Below, piece by piece: positions 48,137 to 56,892 of a stretch of DNA of 64,000 bases; within the stretch, counting starts at the first letter, position 1; each line of letters begins with the position of its first letter. Origin of the DNA: an uncultured Collinsella sp. (GTDB taxonomy: Bacteria > Actinomycetota > Coriobacteriia > Coriobacteriales > Coriobacteriaceae); NCBI GenBank assembly GCA_902495525.1, contig CABUXL010000008.1:1-64000 (forward strand), read 5' to 3'. A model generated the notes under the pieces. The model did not search any database and was not told the origin of the DNA. It saw only the letters and a list, made by a program, of their open reading frames with translations. The position numbers and the translations under genes were made by a program.

Positions 48137-50049
48137 AGGGCGGTAACTCCCGGCTCATCGTCGAGCTGCGGAATGGTGCCTACCACGTTGTCCGCCAGCC
48201 AATTCATCTCGACAATCTGCGTGCTCGGCAGCGGAGGGAAGCCTTCGATCTGTACCACGCCGCTCTGGCTGTGGAGCTCGCCGCCAAAGGGGTTGATGGA
48301 ACCCTCGACAATGCCGTTGCGGAGCAACTGCACGAGTTTGCGCGTCTGGTAGGGTAGGCCCGGAGCGTAACGGATATCGATAACGCCCGAGCTCATGCCG
48401 TACCAGTAGTTGACGGCGCGAACCTGGTTGTCGTCACTGGTCTCGTCCCACGTGCCGTGCAGAAGGCTGCGAACGATGAGCTCGTAGTAACGGCCCCAGT
48501 TCCATACCGGCATGGCGATGCCGGAAACCTTGCCATCGACCAGGCGGTGGAGTCCGTAGGCCGTGGGGTCTTCGAGCGACTTTGACATGTCAGCGCCGGT
48601 CATGACGCTCACGCCTTCGCGGCACATGGCCTCGGTAAGACCGCCGGCGGGCACATCGCCCCAGGTGAGGATAATTTGCGCGCGGGGGTCGAGCAGCGAG
48701 GCGCCGATGGCAAAGGCATTGATCTCGCTGAGCGCGCCGGACGCGAAGACCGACGCGTGGTAGCCGATGCGATGGTTGTCCGCCATGCTGGCGGCAAGGG
48801 CGCCCAGGAGGAACTTGGCCTCGTACATCTTGCCAAAGTACGAACGAACGCTTTGGTGGGGAAGGCCGATAGAGCAGTTGAGGAACCGAACCCGGGGATA
48901 CTCAACGGCGGCCCTGAGCGTATATTCCATCAGGCGGTGTGAAGTCGAGAAGATGACGTTCGCCCCGTGCTTGACGGCGGTCTCCACGGCGGCGTAGAAC
49001 GCGTCCGGATCGTGGCGGTCCTCGAACGCCTCGGTGCGCACGATACCGTCAAAGTGCTCATCGAGATACTGACGTCCTTGGTCGTGCAGACTGTCCCAGC
49101 TCGACGCCGCACAGGGGAACTCATGGATAAAGGCGATACGCAGGGGGTTGGCCGCCGAATAGACAGTCTTGCCCATAAAGAAGTTGAGCACGCCGGAGGT
49201 GGACTTGGCGGGCGACTCCTCCTCATCGACGCTCGGCGCTTCGACAAGATCGACCTTGTCCTCGTCATTTTTGCCGGCAATGACCAGCTCGCGCCAAATC
49301 TTGCACAGGCGGTTTACGACGATATCCGTCGGCGTATCCAGTAGGCGGTCCTGGTTGTACACATTGAGGTAGACGAGCATGGCGTCGGCGGGCGTAATGT
49401 CCAGGTGGTCGCCGCCTGCGCGAAGGTAGGCGCGCTTAAAGAGCAGGAAGGTGTGGCGCAGGTAGTCGACCTTTTTCTGCGGCCATTTTTCGATAAGGTT
49501 CTGACCGAGCATCTTGGCGAGCGTCTCGTAGCTTCCCTCACGCGAGAACTCGATCTCGTATAGGGGGCAGACGCGCCAAAACGCGCAGAATTCACCGTAC
49601 AGGCGGCTTTCGACGGAATCCCATGTGCCGGGGTAGAGACGGGTGACCCTGGCCGAAACCGTTGGAGCGTCCAGGAATTTGAGGACACTGACGCGTTTGT
49701 TGCCTTCCTGGACATAGAACCGATGCATGAACTCGGTGACGATGATGGGGTCGCGATAGCCCTCGGTTACCTGGATGTCGTAGAGGTTGGACCACTTGCG
49801 GGCGAACTCGGTGTTAAACGGCAGCAGGGGCATAAAGTTGCATGAAAAGGCGGACTGACGGCCTTTGGTGACCGTGCCGACGACCATTTCGAGCGGAATA
49901 TCCCGCAGGCCGACGCTCACTCGCTGACCTAAGGGGAGCTGAGCAACCAAGCTATCGAGGTCCGTAAGGTATGGATGCTCGCTTTGGCTAATGGCGCGAC
50001 GGCGTCCCTGCTCGCCGCGCTTGCGTGCTTGACGATAGGCCTCTTCCAT
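48133..50049 (-). CDS. Signal-less BMP-type binding protein with ParB-like N-terminal domain
   Basis: A 638-residue protein. About 20-130 resembles a ParB/sulfiredoxin-type fold (RDIPLEMVVGTVTKGR, then PIIVTEFMHRFYVQEGNKRVSVLKFL). About 150-290 is helical with a DEEES acidic linker. About 303-620 is a BMP/PnrA-type periplasmic-binding fold (RIAFIHEF, VIFSTSHRLMEY, SIGLPHQSVRSYFGKMYEAKFLLGALA). BMP proteins are normally exported nucleoside-binding lipoproteins, but this one has no signal peptide or membrane helix and so is probably cytosolic. It may sense a nucleoside-like ligand (inference). GGGAG precedes the ATG. Confidence 0.7.
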   Translation of the reverse strand: MEEAYRQARKRGEQGRRRAISQSEHPYLTDLDSLVAQLPLGQRVSVGLRDIPLEMVVGTVTKGRQSAFSCNFMPLLPFNTEFARKWSNLYDIQVTEGYRDPIIVTEFMHRFYVQEGNKRVSVLKFLDAPTVSARVTRLYPGTWDSVESRLYGEFCAFWRVCPLYEIEFSREGSYETLAKMLGQNLIEKWPQKKVDYLRHTFLLFKRAYLRAGGDHLDITPADAMLVYLNVYNQDRLLDTPTDIVVNRLCKIWRELVIAGKNDEDKVDLVEAPSVDEEESPAKSTSGVLNFFMGKTVYSAANPLRIAFIHEFPCAASSWDSLHDQGRQYLDEHFDGIVRTEAFEDRHDPDAFYAAVETAVKHGANVIFSTSHRLMEYTLRAAVEYPRVRFLNCSIGLPHQSVRSYFGKMYEAKFLLGALAASMADNHRIGYHASVFASGALSEINAFAIGASLLDPRAQIILTWGDVPAGGLTEAMCREGVSVMTGADMSKSLEDPTAYGLHRLVDGKVSGIAMPVWNWGRYYELIVRSLLHGTWDETSDDNQVRAVNYWYGMSSGVIDIRYAPGLPYQTRKLVQLLRNGIVEGSINPFGGELHSQSGVVQIEGFPPLPSTQIVEMNWLADNVVGTIPQLDDEPGVTAL

Positions 50050-50104
50050 GGTGTCTACTCCCTTAGTCGTTTAAACAACGATATGAACCATGGTACCACG
50101 AATG

Positions 50105-50144
50105 AAAACCACTACAAAGATGCCTGTCCCCTTTGCGGTGGTTT
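50105..50144 (-). repeat. GGGGACAGG-core hairpin at the MscS 3' end
   Basis: On the minus strand AAACCACCGCAAAG pairs imperfectly with CTTTGTAGTGGTTTT around GGGACAGGCAT. It overlaps the channel gene's stop codon. The T-rich 3' side suggests it also terminates transcription. Confidence 0.65.
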
Positions 50145-50910
50145 AGGCGATGATGGGGGCGATGGCGCGGATGCAGGCGTCGGCTGCCGTGAAAGTAGTG
50201 CTGTCGTCGCTGACGATAAAGATGATCTTTCCTTTGATGCCAAAGTCGCCGATTTCGCTAAAGAGTACGTAGGGCTCCTTGTCAAAGCCCGAGATGGGCG
50301 AGACGGCCGTTTTGGTTGCGCTCGTGAGCTCGTCTGCCAGCACGTCAAGGGAAGCCCACTTAGACGTGTCCTTTACGGCAACGGGCACGGCCACGCGCCC
50401 AAAGGGCATCAAATGCACGAGCGTGTTCTTGGAGATGTTGGAATTGGGCACAATGATGGTCTGTCCACAGGCATCCTCAATCGTTGTATGGCGCCAAGTG
50501 ATGTCTTGGACCACGCCCGACACGCCGCCGACCTCGATATTGTCGCCGGGTTTGATGATGCCCATAAAGGTCACCTGCATGCCGCCGATAAGGTTTGATA
50601 ACGTGTCCTGAAAGCCGAGCGAGATGGCGATGCCGCCGACGCCAAGAGCGGCGACAAGCGCGTTTGCGTTAATGCCAAAACAGTTGTCGAGGATAAAGCT
50701 GCCGCCAATCATCCAGATGACGGCGCGCGCGATGTTGATGAAGATACTCGATGCCGGAAGCGGGTTATCGTCTCGGTTAAGCAGATGGTTCAGGGTCTTG
50801 GATACGACCTTGGCGGCGACGGCGGTGCCTATCGCCAAGATGACGGCCCAGATGATGTTGTGGACCCACCGTTGCTCAAAGAAATGAAGAATCGGCTCAA
50901 ACAATTCCAT
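50143..50910 (-). CDS. MscS-family mechanosensitive channel
   Basis: A 255-residue small-conductance channel of the inner membrane that releases solutes on hypo-osmotic shock. Three hydrophobic helices (about 15-37, 55-75 and 80-105) are followed by the pore and beta-domain sequence VAALGVGGIAISLGFQDTLSNLIGG, then the Sm-like domain (KPGDNIEVGGVSGVVQDI). The ATG at 50910 has AGGAGG 10 bp upstream. The frame stays open upstream with a signal-peptide-like stretch (LTAALLAGVLAGAPAYA), but only a TTG without a ribosome-binding site is available there. Confidence 0.88.
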   Translation of the reverse strand: MELFEPILHFFEQRWVHNIIWAVILAIGTAVAAKVVSKTLNHLLNRDDNPLPASSIFINIARAVIWMIGGSFILDNCFGINANALVAALGVGGIAISLGFQDTLSNLIGGMQVTFMGIIKPGDNIEVGGVSGVVQDITWRHTTIEDACGQTIIVPNSNISKNTLVHLMPFGRVAVPVAVKDTSKWASLDVLADELTSATKTAVSPISGFDKEPYVLFSEIGDFGIKGKIIFIVSDDSTTFTAADACIRAIAPIIA

Positions 50911-50956
50911 GTAGGGAAAACCTCCTAATGATCGTTCAACCATGATACCCACCAAG

Positions 50957-50984
50957 AAGCCCGTCCGATCAAATTCGGACGGGC
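50957..50984 (-). terminator. Terminator-like hairpin upstream of the MscS gene
   Basis: CCCGTCCGA/TCGGACGGG (8-9 bp) followed on the minus strand by CTTCTTGG. It lies between the signal-peptide-like frame and the channel start and could be an attenuator. Confidence 0.45.
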
Positions 50985-51153
50985 CGATAACTTGAGATGG
51001 GGTGGCCGCGGTGGCGTAAGCTGGGGCGCCGGCGAGCACGCCGGCAAGGAGTGCGGCGGTCAAGGCGAGACGGGGAAGAGAGCTTCTCGTGGCAGTTTCC
51101 TTAGTCCTTAACCAGTAGTTCCTGCTGACGCTGGATTATCGACATAATATGCG

Positions 51154-51193
51154 AAAACCGCCGCAAGGGCGCCTGTCCCTTAGCGGCGGTTTT
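51154..51193 (-). terminator. GGGACAGG-core hairpin / terminator after the ABC ATPase
   Basis: AAAACCGCCGC-AAGGG pairs with CCCTT-A-GCGGCGGTTTT (16 bp, one bulge) around CGCCTGT. It is T-rich on both strands and so probably terminates transcription. It belongs to the same palindrome family as 47389 and 50105. Confidence 0.8.
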
Positions 51194-51201
51194 GACGTTT
51201 G

Positions 51202-51246
51202 CGCAGATAAAACCTGCCAAAATAAACCTGTCCCTTTTTGGTAGGT
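51202..51246 (-). repeat. 3'-UTR repeat with GGGACAGG core, copy 2
   Basis: Bases 51202-51240 are the exact reverse complement of 13672-13710 (39 nt). The repeat starts at the base after the ABC ATPase stop codon and keeps the same orientation relative to its gene as copy 1 does to rph. Confidence 0.85.
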
Positions 51247-52041
51247 TTAGCTCAGCAGCATGCGGTCGTTGGCGAGCTCGCCGCCTGAGACCTCCTCGAA
51301 CTTCTGCAGCAGGTCGGCTACGGTGAGCGACTTCTTCTCATCGCCCGCCACGTCGTAGATCACGTGGCCTTCGTGCATCATGATCAGACGGTTGCCCAGA
51401 CGGATGGCGTCGTTCATGTTATGCGTGACCATGAGCGTGGTCAGGTGGTTCTCGTCGACGATCTCCTCGGTCAGGTTGAGCACCTTAGAGGCCGTCTTGG
51501 GGTCGAGGGCCGCCGTGTGCTCGTCGAGCAGCAGCAGGCGCGGCCTGGTGAGCGTGGCCATCAACAGGGTGAGTGCCTGGCGCTGGCCGCCCGAGAGCAG
51601 GCCGACCTTGGCGTTGAGACGCGTGTCCAGACCAAGGTCCAGGCGCTTGAGTAGCTCAACGTACTCATCTTTCTCGGCCTTGGTGACGCCCCACGAAAGG
51701 CCGCGACGCTGGCCGCGACGCTTGGCGAGGGCCAGGTTCTCGGCGATTTGCATGTCGGCAGCGGTACCGCGCATGGGGTCCTGAAACACGCGGCCCAGGT
51801 ACTTGGCGCGCTGCGACTCGCTCAGGCGCGAGATGTCGGTGCCGTCGAGCTCAATAACGCCCGAATCGAGCGGGTACACGCCGGCGATCATGTTGAGCAG
51901 CGTGGACTTGCCGGCGCCGTTGCCGCCGATCACGGTTACAAAGTCGCCGTCATTCAGGGTGAGGTCGACGCCGGTGAGCGCGCGCTTCTCGGTGACGGTG
52001 CCCTTGTTAAAGGTCTTCTTGACGTGCGAGAGCTTAAGCAT
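51247..52041 (-). CDS. ABC transporter ATPase (TrpZ-like)
   Basis: A 264-residue ATPase with Walker A GGNGAGKST (about 39-47), signature LLSGGQRQAL, Walker B RLLLLDEHTAAL and the H-loop MVTHNM. It belongs to the group that pairs with the DUF534/TrpX-type binding protein. The ATG at 52041 is chosen because AAGGGGG is well spaced; an ATG 9 bp upstream abuts it. It overlaps the permease gene by 8 bp and is the last gene of the transporter operon. Confidence 0.88.
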   Translation of the reverse strand: MLKLSHVKKTFNKGTVTEKRALTGVDLTLNDGDFVTVIGGNGAGKSTLLNMIAGVYPLDSGVIELDGTDISRLSESQRAKYLGRVFQDPMRGTAADMQIAENLALAKRRGQRRGLSWGVTKAEKDEYVELLKRLDLGLDTRLNAKVGLLSGGQRQALTLLMATLTRPRLLLLDEHTAALDPKTASKVLNLTEEIVDENHLTTLMVTHNMNDAIRLGNRLIMMHEGHVIYDVAGDEKKSLTVADLLQKFEEVSGGELANDRMLLS

Positions 52042-52957
52042 CTGCCTCATCCCCCTTCGTGTAGGAGCTGCGGAGCTTATAGCGCTCCCAAACCACGGGC
52101 ACGCACAGGGCCACGGCGACGATCACGGCGGAGAGCAACTTCATGTCGTTGGCGTCCATGCCCAACTGCAGCACGATGGCGCGGATAAGGAAGTACACCA
52201 CGGAGCCAAAGACGGCGGAGGCAAGACGGACGCCAAACTGCGTGAGGCCGCCGGGCAGCAGACGGCCGAGCACCTCACCGATAACAATGGCGGCAAGACC
52301 GATAACGATGGCACCGGTGCCCATACCAATGTCGGCATACTTCTGGCTCTGGCAGATGAGCGCGCCCGAAAGGCCGATGAGGGCGTTGGAGAGCACGAGG
52401 GCGATCATCTTGGTGGAGTTGGTGTTGACGCCCAGAGCGCGGATCATGTACTCGTTGTTGCCGGTGGCGCGCAGCGCCGAGCCGATCTCGGTGCCAAAGA
52501 ACCAATACAGGATGGCAACGATAGCCACGGCGAGCAGGATGCCCAAGATGATGGCAACGGTGGACTGCGGCAGACCGGTCATATTGCTGACGGCCGAGAA
52601 TACGGTGCCCTTGGCAAGAATGGGCGTATTGGACTTCCCCATGATGCGCAGGTTGATGGACCACAGGCTGATCTGGGTGAGGATTCCGGCGAGAATCGCG
52701 GGAATCTCGAAGACGGTGGTCAAAATGCCCGTGACGGCACCCGCGATGGCGCCGGCGCACATACCGGCCAGCACGGCGAGCAGCGGGTCGACGTTGTTAT
52801 TGACGATGAGCACAGCGCAGACGCAGCCGCCGAGGGCAAAGCTGCCGTCGCAGGTCATATCGGGAATGTCGAGCAGGCGGAACGTGATAAACACGCCAAG
52901 CACCATAATGCCCCAGAGGACGCCCTGCGAAACGGCGCCCTGCAATGCAATGAGCAT
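52034..52957 (-). CDS. ABC transporter permease (TrpY-like)
   Basis: A 307-residue permease with about eight membrane helices of the branched-chain-permease superfamily (DMTCDGSFALGGCVCAVL near the N-terminus, GLSGALICQSQKYADIGMGTGAIVIGLAAIVIGE in the middle). It sits between the binding protein (upstream) and the ATPase (downstream). GGAGG-like bases lie before the ATG. A hairpin in the 200-bp gap after the binding-protein gene may lower its expression relative to the binding protein. Confidence 0.88.
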   Translation of the reverse strand: MLIALQGAVSQGVLWGIMVLGVFITFRLLDIPDMTCDGSFALGGCVCAVLIVNNNVDPLLAVLAGMCAGAIAGAVTGILTTVFEIPAILAGILTQISLWSINLRIMGKSNTPILAKGTVFSAVSNMTGLPQSTVAIILGILLAVAIVAILYWFFGTEIGSALRATGNNEYMIRALGVNTNSTKMIALVLSNALIGLSGALICQSQKYADIGMGTGAIVIGLAAIVIGEVLGRLLPGGLTQFGVRLASAVFGSVVYFLIRAIVLQLGMDANDMKLLSAVIVAVALCVPVVWERYKLRSSYTKGDEADA

Positions 52958-53061
52958 GCTTCATACCTCCTAGGATAGGGTGGACACGTGATTCACCATA
53001 ATAACGGTAACAATGCATAGAAGAGCTGCGGACAGACGTTTTGTTTTACCTGAAACAAGCA

Positions 53062-53090
53062 GGGCGGACGCCGGTCTACAGCGCCCGCCC
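53062..53090 (-). terminator. Hairpin between binding-protein and permease genes
   Basis: On the minus strand GGGCGGGCGC pairs with GCGTCCGCCC (one G-U) and is followed by TGCTTGTTT. It is probably a leaky terminator that lets the binding protein be made in excess. Confidence 0.6.
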
Positions 53091-53160
53091 CTGTGGCTCA
53101 GATATTGAATAACGCGGCTAAAGCGCGAGCACGGGCTCTAGACGCATGCCGCGTATAGCA

Positions 53161-54141
53161 TTACGCGTCCAGAGCGGAAAGGTCGATGCCCAGGGCCTCG
53201 GCCATCTCGTCGTTCTTGACGACGACCAGGTCTTTGCTCGAGAGGTGCTTGATCGGCATGTCTTCGGGTTTGGCCTCGCCCTTCAGGATCTTGACGGCCA
53301 TCTCGCCCGCGGCGTAGCCCAGGTCCTCATAGTTGATGGAGAGGGTGAACAGGCCGCCGGCCTTACACATGCCCTCCTCGCCAGTCACGAAGGGAAGCTT
53401 GTTCTCCTTGCAGATCTGGCCGACCTGCGAGGCGCCCGCGGCGATGGTGTTGTCAGTGGGGGAGTACAGCGCGTCGACCTTGCCCACGGCAGACTCGACG
53501 ACGGACTGAATCTCGTTGGAGCTCGAGACGGTGAAGTCAGTGTACTCGAGGCCCAGCTTGTCGAGCTCCTTCTTGGCGGCCTTGATCTGGACGTCGGAGT
53601 TGGACTCGGCGGTGCAGTAGAGCAGGCCGACCTTTTTAACGTCGGGCAGGACCTTCTGCATCATCTCGAGCTGCTCGGCGACCGGGGTGAGGTCGGAAGC
53701 GCCCGTGACGTTGGTGCCGGGCTTGTCGTTGTCCTGGACCAGGCCGGAGGCGGCGTAGTCGGTGATGGCGCAGCCCACGATGGGGATATCGGCCGTGGCG
53801 CCGGCGGCAGCCTGCGCGGCGGGCGTGGCGATGGCATAAATCAGGTTGACGTTGTCGCCCACAAACTTGTCGGCAATGGACTTACACGTGGACTGGTCGT
53901 TCTGGGCGTTCTTCTGGTCGATCTTGACCTTAAGGCCGCTCTTCTTGATGGCCTTGACGAAGCCGGCGTTGGCGGCATCGAGCGCGGAGTGCTCGGTGAG
54001 CTGCAGAACGCCGATGGTGTAGTCGGAACCGGCGGCAGCGGAGCCGGAACCAGAGTTGCCGCCGCATCCGGCGAGCGGGGCGAGCGCGAGCAGGCCGGCG
54101 GAGACCAGAAGGCTCCTGCGGCTGATGGTGATGTCCTTCAT
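53161..54141 (-). CDS. ABC transporter substrate-binding lipoprotein (TrpX-like)
   Basis: A 326-residue binding protein of the DUF534/TrpX family. The N-terminus carries SRRSLLVSAGLLALAPLAGC: a lipobox with Cys26 and a twin arginine that could direct it to Tat (tatA is in this window). The mature part begins YTIGVLQLTEHSALDAANAGF, typical of the family. In streptococci TrpXYZ imports tryptophan; other members take other small ligands, so the substrate here is open. GGGGG lies before the ATG at 54141. Confidence 0.88.
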   Translation of the reverse strand: MKDITISRRSLLVSAGLLALAPLAGCGGNSGSGSAAAGSDYTIGVLQLTEHSALDAANAGFVKAIKKSGLKVKIDQKNAQNDQSTCKSIADKFVGDNVNLIYAIATPAAQAAAGATADIPIVGCAITDYAASGLVQDNDKPGTNVTGASDLTPVAEQLEMMQKVLPDVKKVGLLYCTAESNSDVQIKAAKKELDKLGLEYTDFTVSSSNEIQSVVESAVGKVDALYSPTDNTIAAGASQVGQICKENKLPFVTGEEGMCKAGGLFTLSINYEDLGYAAGEMAVKILKGEAKPEDMPIKHLSSKDLVVVKNDEMAEALGIDLSALDA

Positions 54142-54301
54142 ATCATTACCCCCAGTATAAAAATGGCTGGAAACACTGCACTGGGACAAAGTGCAAGTGG
54201 AACTATAGTAGCGCTGATGTCCATTTTTACAACAGCCTGGCGGGTTTTTTAATACAGAATCGGATGGGCGGTACGGGTAGTCGAATGGGCGGCGGAGGGT
54301 C

Positions 54302-55087
54302 TTATGCGGCGGAGGAGGCGTCGTCCTCGTCTAGGGCGGCGAAGAGCTTCTTGCCGTCGAGGAGACGTGTGGTGACGTTTCTCATTCGGCCAATCTCTAC
54401 GGTACGCAACGTGTCATCGGCGCCTCGGGCGTCGTAGACCGTTCCCAGCAGATACGAGATGCCATCGCGCTGCCTGATGGCAAAGGGACGGAGTGTCATT
54501 CGTGCTGCTTCGGTTTCGCCACGCGTCGTGACGCTCGAAATATCAAAACTCACCGTGGTTCCGTGGTCGATGGCCTGCTCGACGAGCTCGCACGTGTCGA
54601 TGCGCTTGATGGGCGTGCGTGTTGCCTTGGTGGCCTTGCTGCCTGCGCCTGGAACGGGTTCGGGTATATCGAGGTAGCCGCGAACGTCGGCACTCGCCAT
54701 GGCAACTAAGTGCTGCGCCATGCTCTTGCGGATAGCGATAGGCGTGGAGCGGTTGCGCATGACCATACCGTGGAGCCTGATGATCTCTTCGTCGGTGAGC
54801 GGACGGGTAAGAAGTTTGTATCCCACGCCGCGTTTGTACTCAATTTCGTATCCGGCATGGCGAAGCGCGGAGATGGCGGTGTAGATGCTGCGCCGCGCCG
54901 CCGAGATGGGCATGCGGGCGGGGTCGTCAGGATGGGCGAGGCGCCGGATCAGCTCATCGGAAAGCATAGCCTTGTCTTCGCCGGTGTTTTCGCTCAAGAG
55001 CTGCAGGATGCGAACGGCGCGATAGGCTGCCATCGAGGCGGCGCCCCTCGTCGTGGTGTCGTAGGTTTCAACAGTGGCTTCGGTCAT
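54302..55087 (-). CDS. WYL-domain-type transcriptional regulator
   Basis: A 261-residue regulator. About 20-95 is a winged HTH (AAYRAVRILQLLSENTG, then ARRSIYTAISALRHAGYEIEYKRGVGYKLL). The C-terminal part (about 155-245) matches a WYL-type sensor: TVSFDISS, RLRPFAIRQRDGISYLLGTVYD, RTVEIGRM. The W-Y-L triplet itself reads SYL. The ATG at 55087 has AAAGGA at good spacing; a GTG 9 bp upstream does not. It is not clear whether it controls the adjacent transporter. Confidence 0.72.
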   Translation of the reverse strand: MTEATVETYDTTTRGAASMAAYRAVRILQLLSENTGEDKAMLSDELIRRLAHPDDPARMPISAARRSIYTAISALRHAGYEIEYKRGVGYKLLTRPLTDEEIIRLHGMVMRNRSTPIAIRKSMAQHLVAMASADVRGYLDIPEPVPGAGSKATKATRTPIKRIDTCELVEQAIDHGTTVSFDISSVTTRGETEAARMTLRPFAIRQRDGISYLLGTVYDARGADDTLRTVEIGRMRNVTTRLLDGKKLFAALDEDDASSAA

Positions 55088-55207
55088 CGTGCCCACGTCC
55101 TTTCCGTTTTGGGTGGCGACGGTATGGAGCCTAGGACGCGGGGCTTTCCCAGGGGCGCAGGGCGCTCTGGGCGGTCGGTAGTCGTCGGCAAACGGCGGGT
55201 TGAGTTT

Positions 55208-55265
55208 TCAACAGCCCTGCTCAACTGACCAAAAACTTGCCAAAAGCTTGACGGATGCTGTTGAA
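55208..55265. repeat. TTTTCAACAGC inverted repeat
   Basis: TTTTCAACAGC near 55206 and GCTGTTGAAAA near 55256 are perfect 11-bp inverted arms about 36 bp apart, lying between the WYL gene and the asnS terminator. They could be an operator or the ends of a small palindromic element. Confidence 0.45.
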
Positions 55266-55266
55266 A

Positions 55267-55298
55267 AAGCGCCTCTCGACCGATGTCGAGAGGCGCTT
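55267..55298 (-). terminator. Terminator after asnS
   Basis: A 14-bp perfect stem AAGCGCCTCTCGAC/GTCGAGAGGCGCTT with a 4-base loop and TTTTTCAA after it on the minus strand. Confidence 0.92.
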
Positions 55299-55344
55299 GT
55301 GAGATGAGTGTTGGCGTGTGGCGACGCGAGCTAGCGTCCGACGA

Positions 55345-56748
55345 TTAGAAGTCGGCGTTGCCCACGGTGCGCGGGTGCGGCAGGACGTCGCGGATGTTGC
55401 CCACGCCGGTCAGATACATGACCAAGCGCTCGAAGCCCAGACCGTAGCCGGCGTGCTTGCAGGAACCGTAGCGGCGCAGGTCAAGGTAGTACTTGTACTG
55501 CTCGGGATTCATGCCCAGGTCCTTGATGCGGGCCTCGAGCAGATCCAGGCGCTCCTCGCGCTGGGAGCCGCCGATAATCTCGCCGATACCGGGAACCAGG
55601 CAGTCGGCGGCGGCGACGGTCTTGCCGTCCTCGTTCATGCGCATGTAGAACGCCTTGATCTCGGCCGGGTAGTCGGTCACGAAGGTCGGGCGCTTAAAGT
55701 GCTCCTCGGTCAGGAAGCGCTCGTGCTCGGTTTGCAGGTCGATGCCCCAGCTCACGGGATAGTCAAACTGGTGGCCAGCAGCGACTGCCTGCTCCAGGAT
55801 CTCGACGGCCTCGGTGTAGGTAACGCGGGCAAAGTCGGAGTTGGCGACATGGTCCAGGCGCTCGAGCAGACCCTTGTCCACAAACTTGTTGAGCATATTG
55901 AGCTCGTCGGGGCAGGTGGCCATAACGTCCTTAAGGACGTACTTGAGCATGGCCTCGGCGTTGTCCATGTAGTCGTTGAGGTCGGCGAAGGCCATCTCGG
56001 GCTCGATCATCCAAAACTCGGCGGCGTGGCGCGTGGTGTTGGAGTTCTCGGCACGGAAGGTGGGGCCAAAGGTGTACACGTCGCCAAAGGCCATGGCAAA
56101 GTTCTCGGCATTGAGCTGGCCGGACACGGTGAGGCTTGCATGCTTGCCAAAGAAGTCCTGGCTCCAGTCGACCTCGCCGGACTCGGTGAGGGGCGGATTA
56201 TTGGGGTCGAGCGTGGTCACGCGGAACATCTCGCCGGCGCCCTCGCAGTCACTCGTGGTGATGATGGGGGTGTTGACGTAGACAAAGCCCTGCTCCTGGA
56301 AGAAGCGGTGGATGGCGGCAGCCGCGACAGAGCGGATGCGGAACACGGCGCGGAACAGGTTGGTGCGCGGACGCAGGTGCTGCTGGGTGCGCAGGAACTC
56401 GACGGTTGCGCGCTTCTTCTGCAGCGGGTAATCCGGGGCGCTCGTGCCCTCGACCTCGATGGAGGTGGCAGAAAGCTCGAAAGGCTGGGGCGCATCGGGG
56501 GTCAGCTTGACGGTGCCGGTGCAAATGAGTGCGGCCGAGACGTTTTGATGGGCGATCTCGTCGTAGTTGTCGAGTGCCTCGCGGTTCATGACGACCTGCA
56601 GGTCGCGGAAGCAGCTGCCGTCGTTGAGCGTAACAAAGCCAAAGTTCTTCATGTCGCGGACGGACTTGACCCAGCCGGCGACGGTGACGGTCTGGCCGCC
56701 AAGCGACTCGGCATCGGCATAGAGCTGCGCGATTTTGGTGCGGTTCAC
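55345..56748 (-). CDS. asnS: Asparaginyl-tRNA synthetase
   Basis: A class IIb synthetase of 467 residues: N-terminal OB fold (VAGWVKSVRDMKNFGFVTLNDGS), then motif 2 around FRAENSNTTRHAAEFWMIEPEM and motif 3 in GYGLGFERLVMYLTG. The start is taken as GTG at 56748 because GGGAGG lies 4-5 bp upstream; the in-frame ATGs before it do not have one. Direct Asn-tRNA charging, together with AsnB, gives this organism both free Asn and Asn-tRNA without the amidotransferase route. Confidence 0.95.
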   Translation of the reverse strand: MNRTKIAQLYADAESLGGQTVTVAGWVKSVRDMKNFGFVTLNDGSCFRDLQVVMNREALDNYDEIAHQNVSAALICTGTVKLTPDAPQPFELSATSIEVEGTSAPDYPLQKKRATVEFLRTQQHLRPRTNLFRAVFRIRSVAAAAIHRFFQEQGFVYVNTPIITTSDCEGAGEMFRVTTLDPNNPPLTESGEVDWSQDFFGKHASLTVSGQLNAENFAMAFGDVYTFGPTFRAENSNTTRHAAEFWMIEPEMAFADLNDYMDNAEAMLKYVLKDVMATCPDELNMLNKFVDKGLLERLDHVANSDFARVTYTEAVEILEQAVAAGHQFDYPVSWGIDLQTEHERFLTEEHFKRPTFVTDYPAEIKAFYMRMNEDGKTVAAADCLVPGIGEIIGGSQREERLDLLEARIKDLGMNPEQYKYYLDLRRYGSCKHAGYGLGFERLVMYLTGVGNIRDVLPHPRTVGNADF

Positions 56749-56860
56749 GTATCCTCCCATAACGGTTGAATGATAGTTATCCATACAGTTCGATATTCTA
56801 GCAGCTCGGCTCATTTGGGCTATACGGATAAGGCATTGGCGGGATGGTTTTTCAAACGAA

Positions 56861-56892
56861 AAGCGCCTGCGGCCAAATGGTCGCGGGCGCTT
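56861..56892 (-). terminator. Terminator after the PTS IIA gene
   Basis: AAGCGCCTGCGGCC pairs with GGTCGCGGGCGCTT (14 bp, two imperfect positions) around AAAT, followed by TTCGTTTG on the minus strand. Confidence 0.8.
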
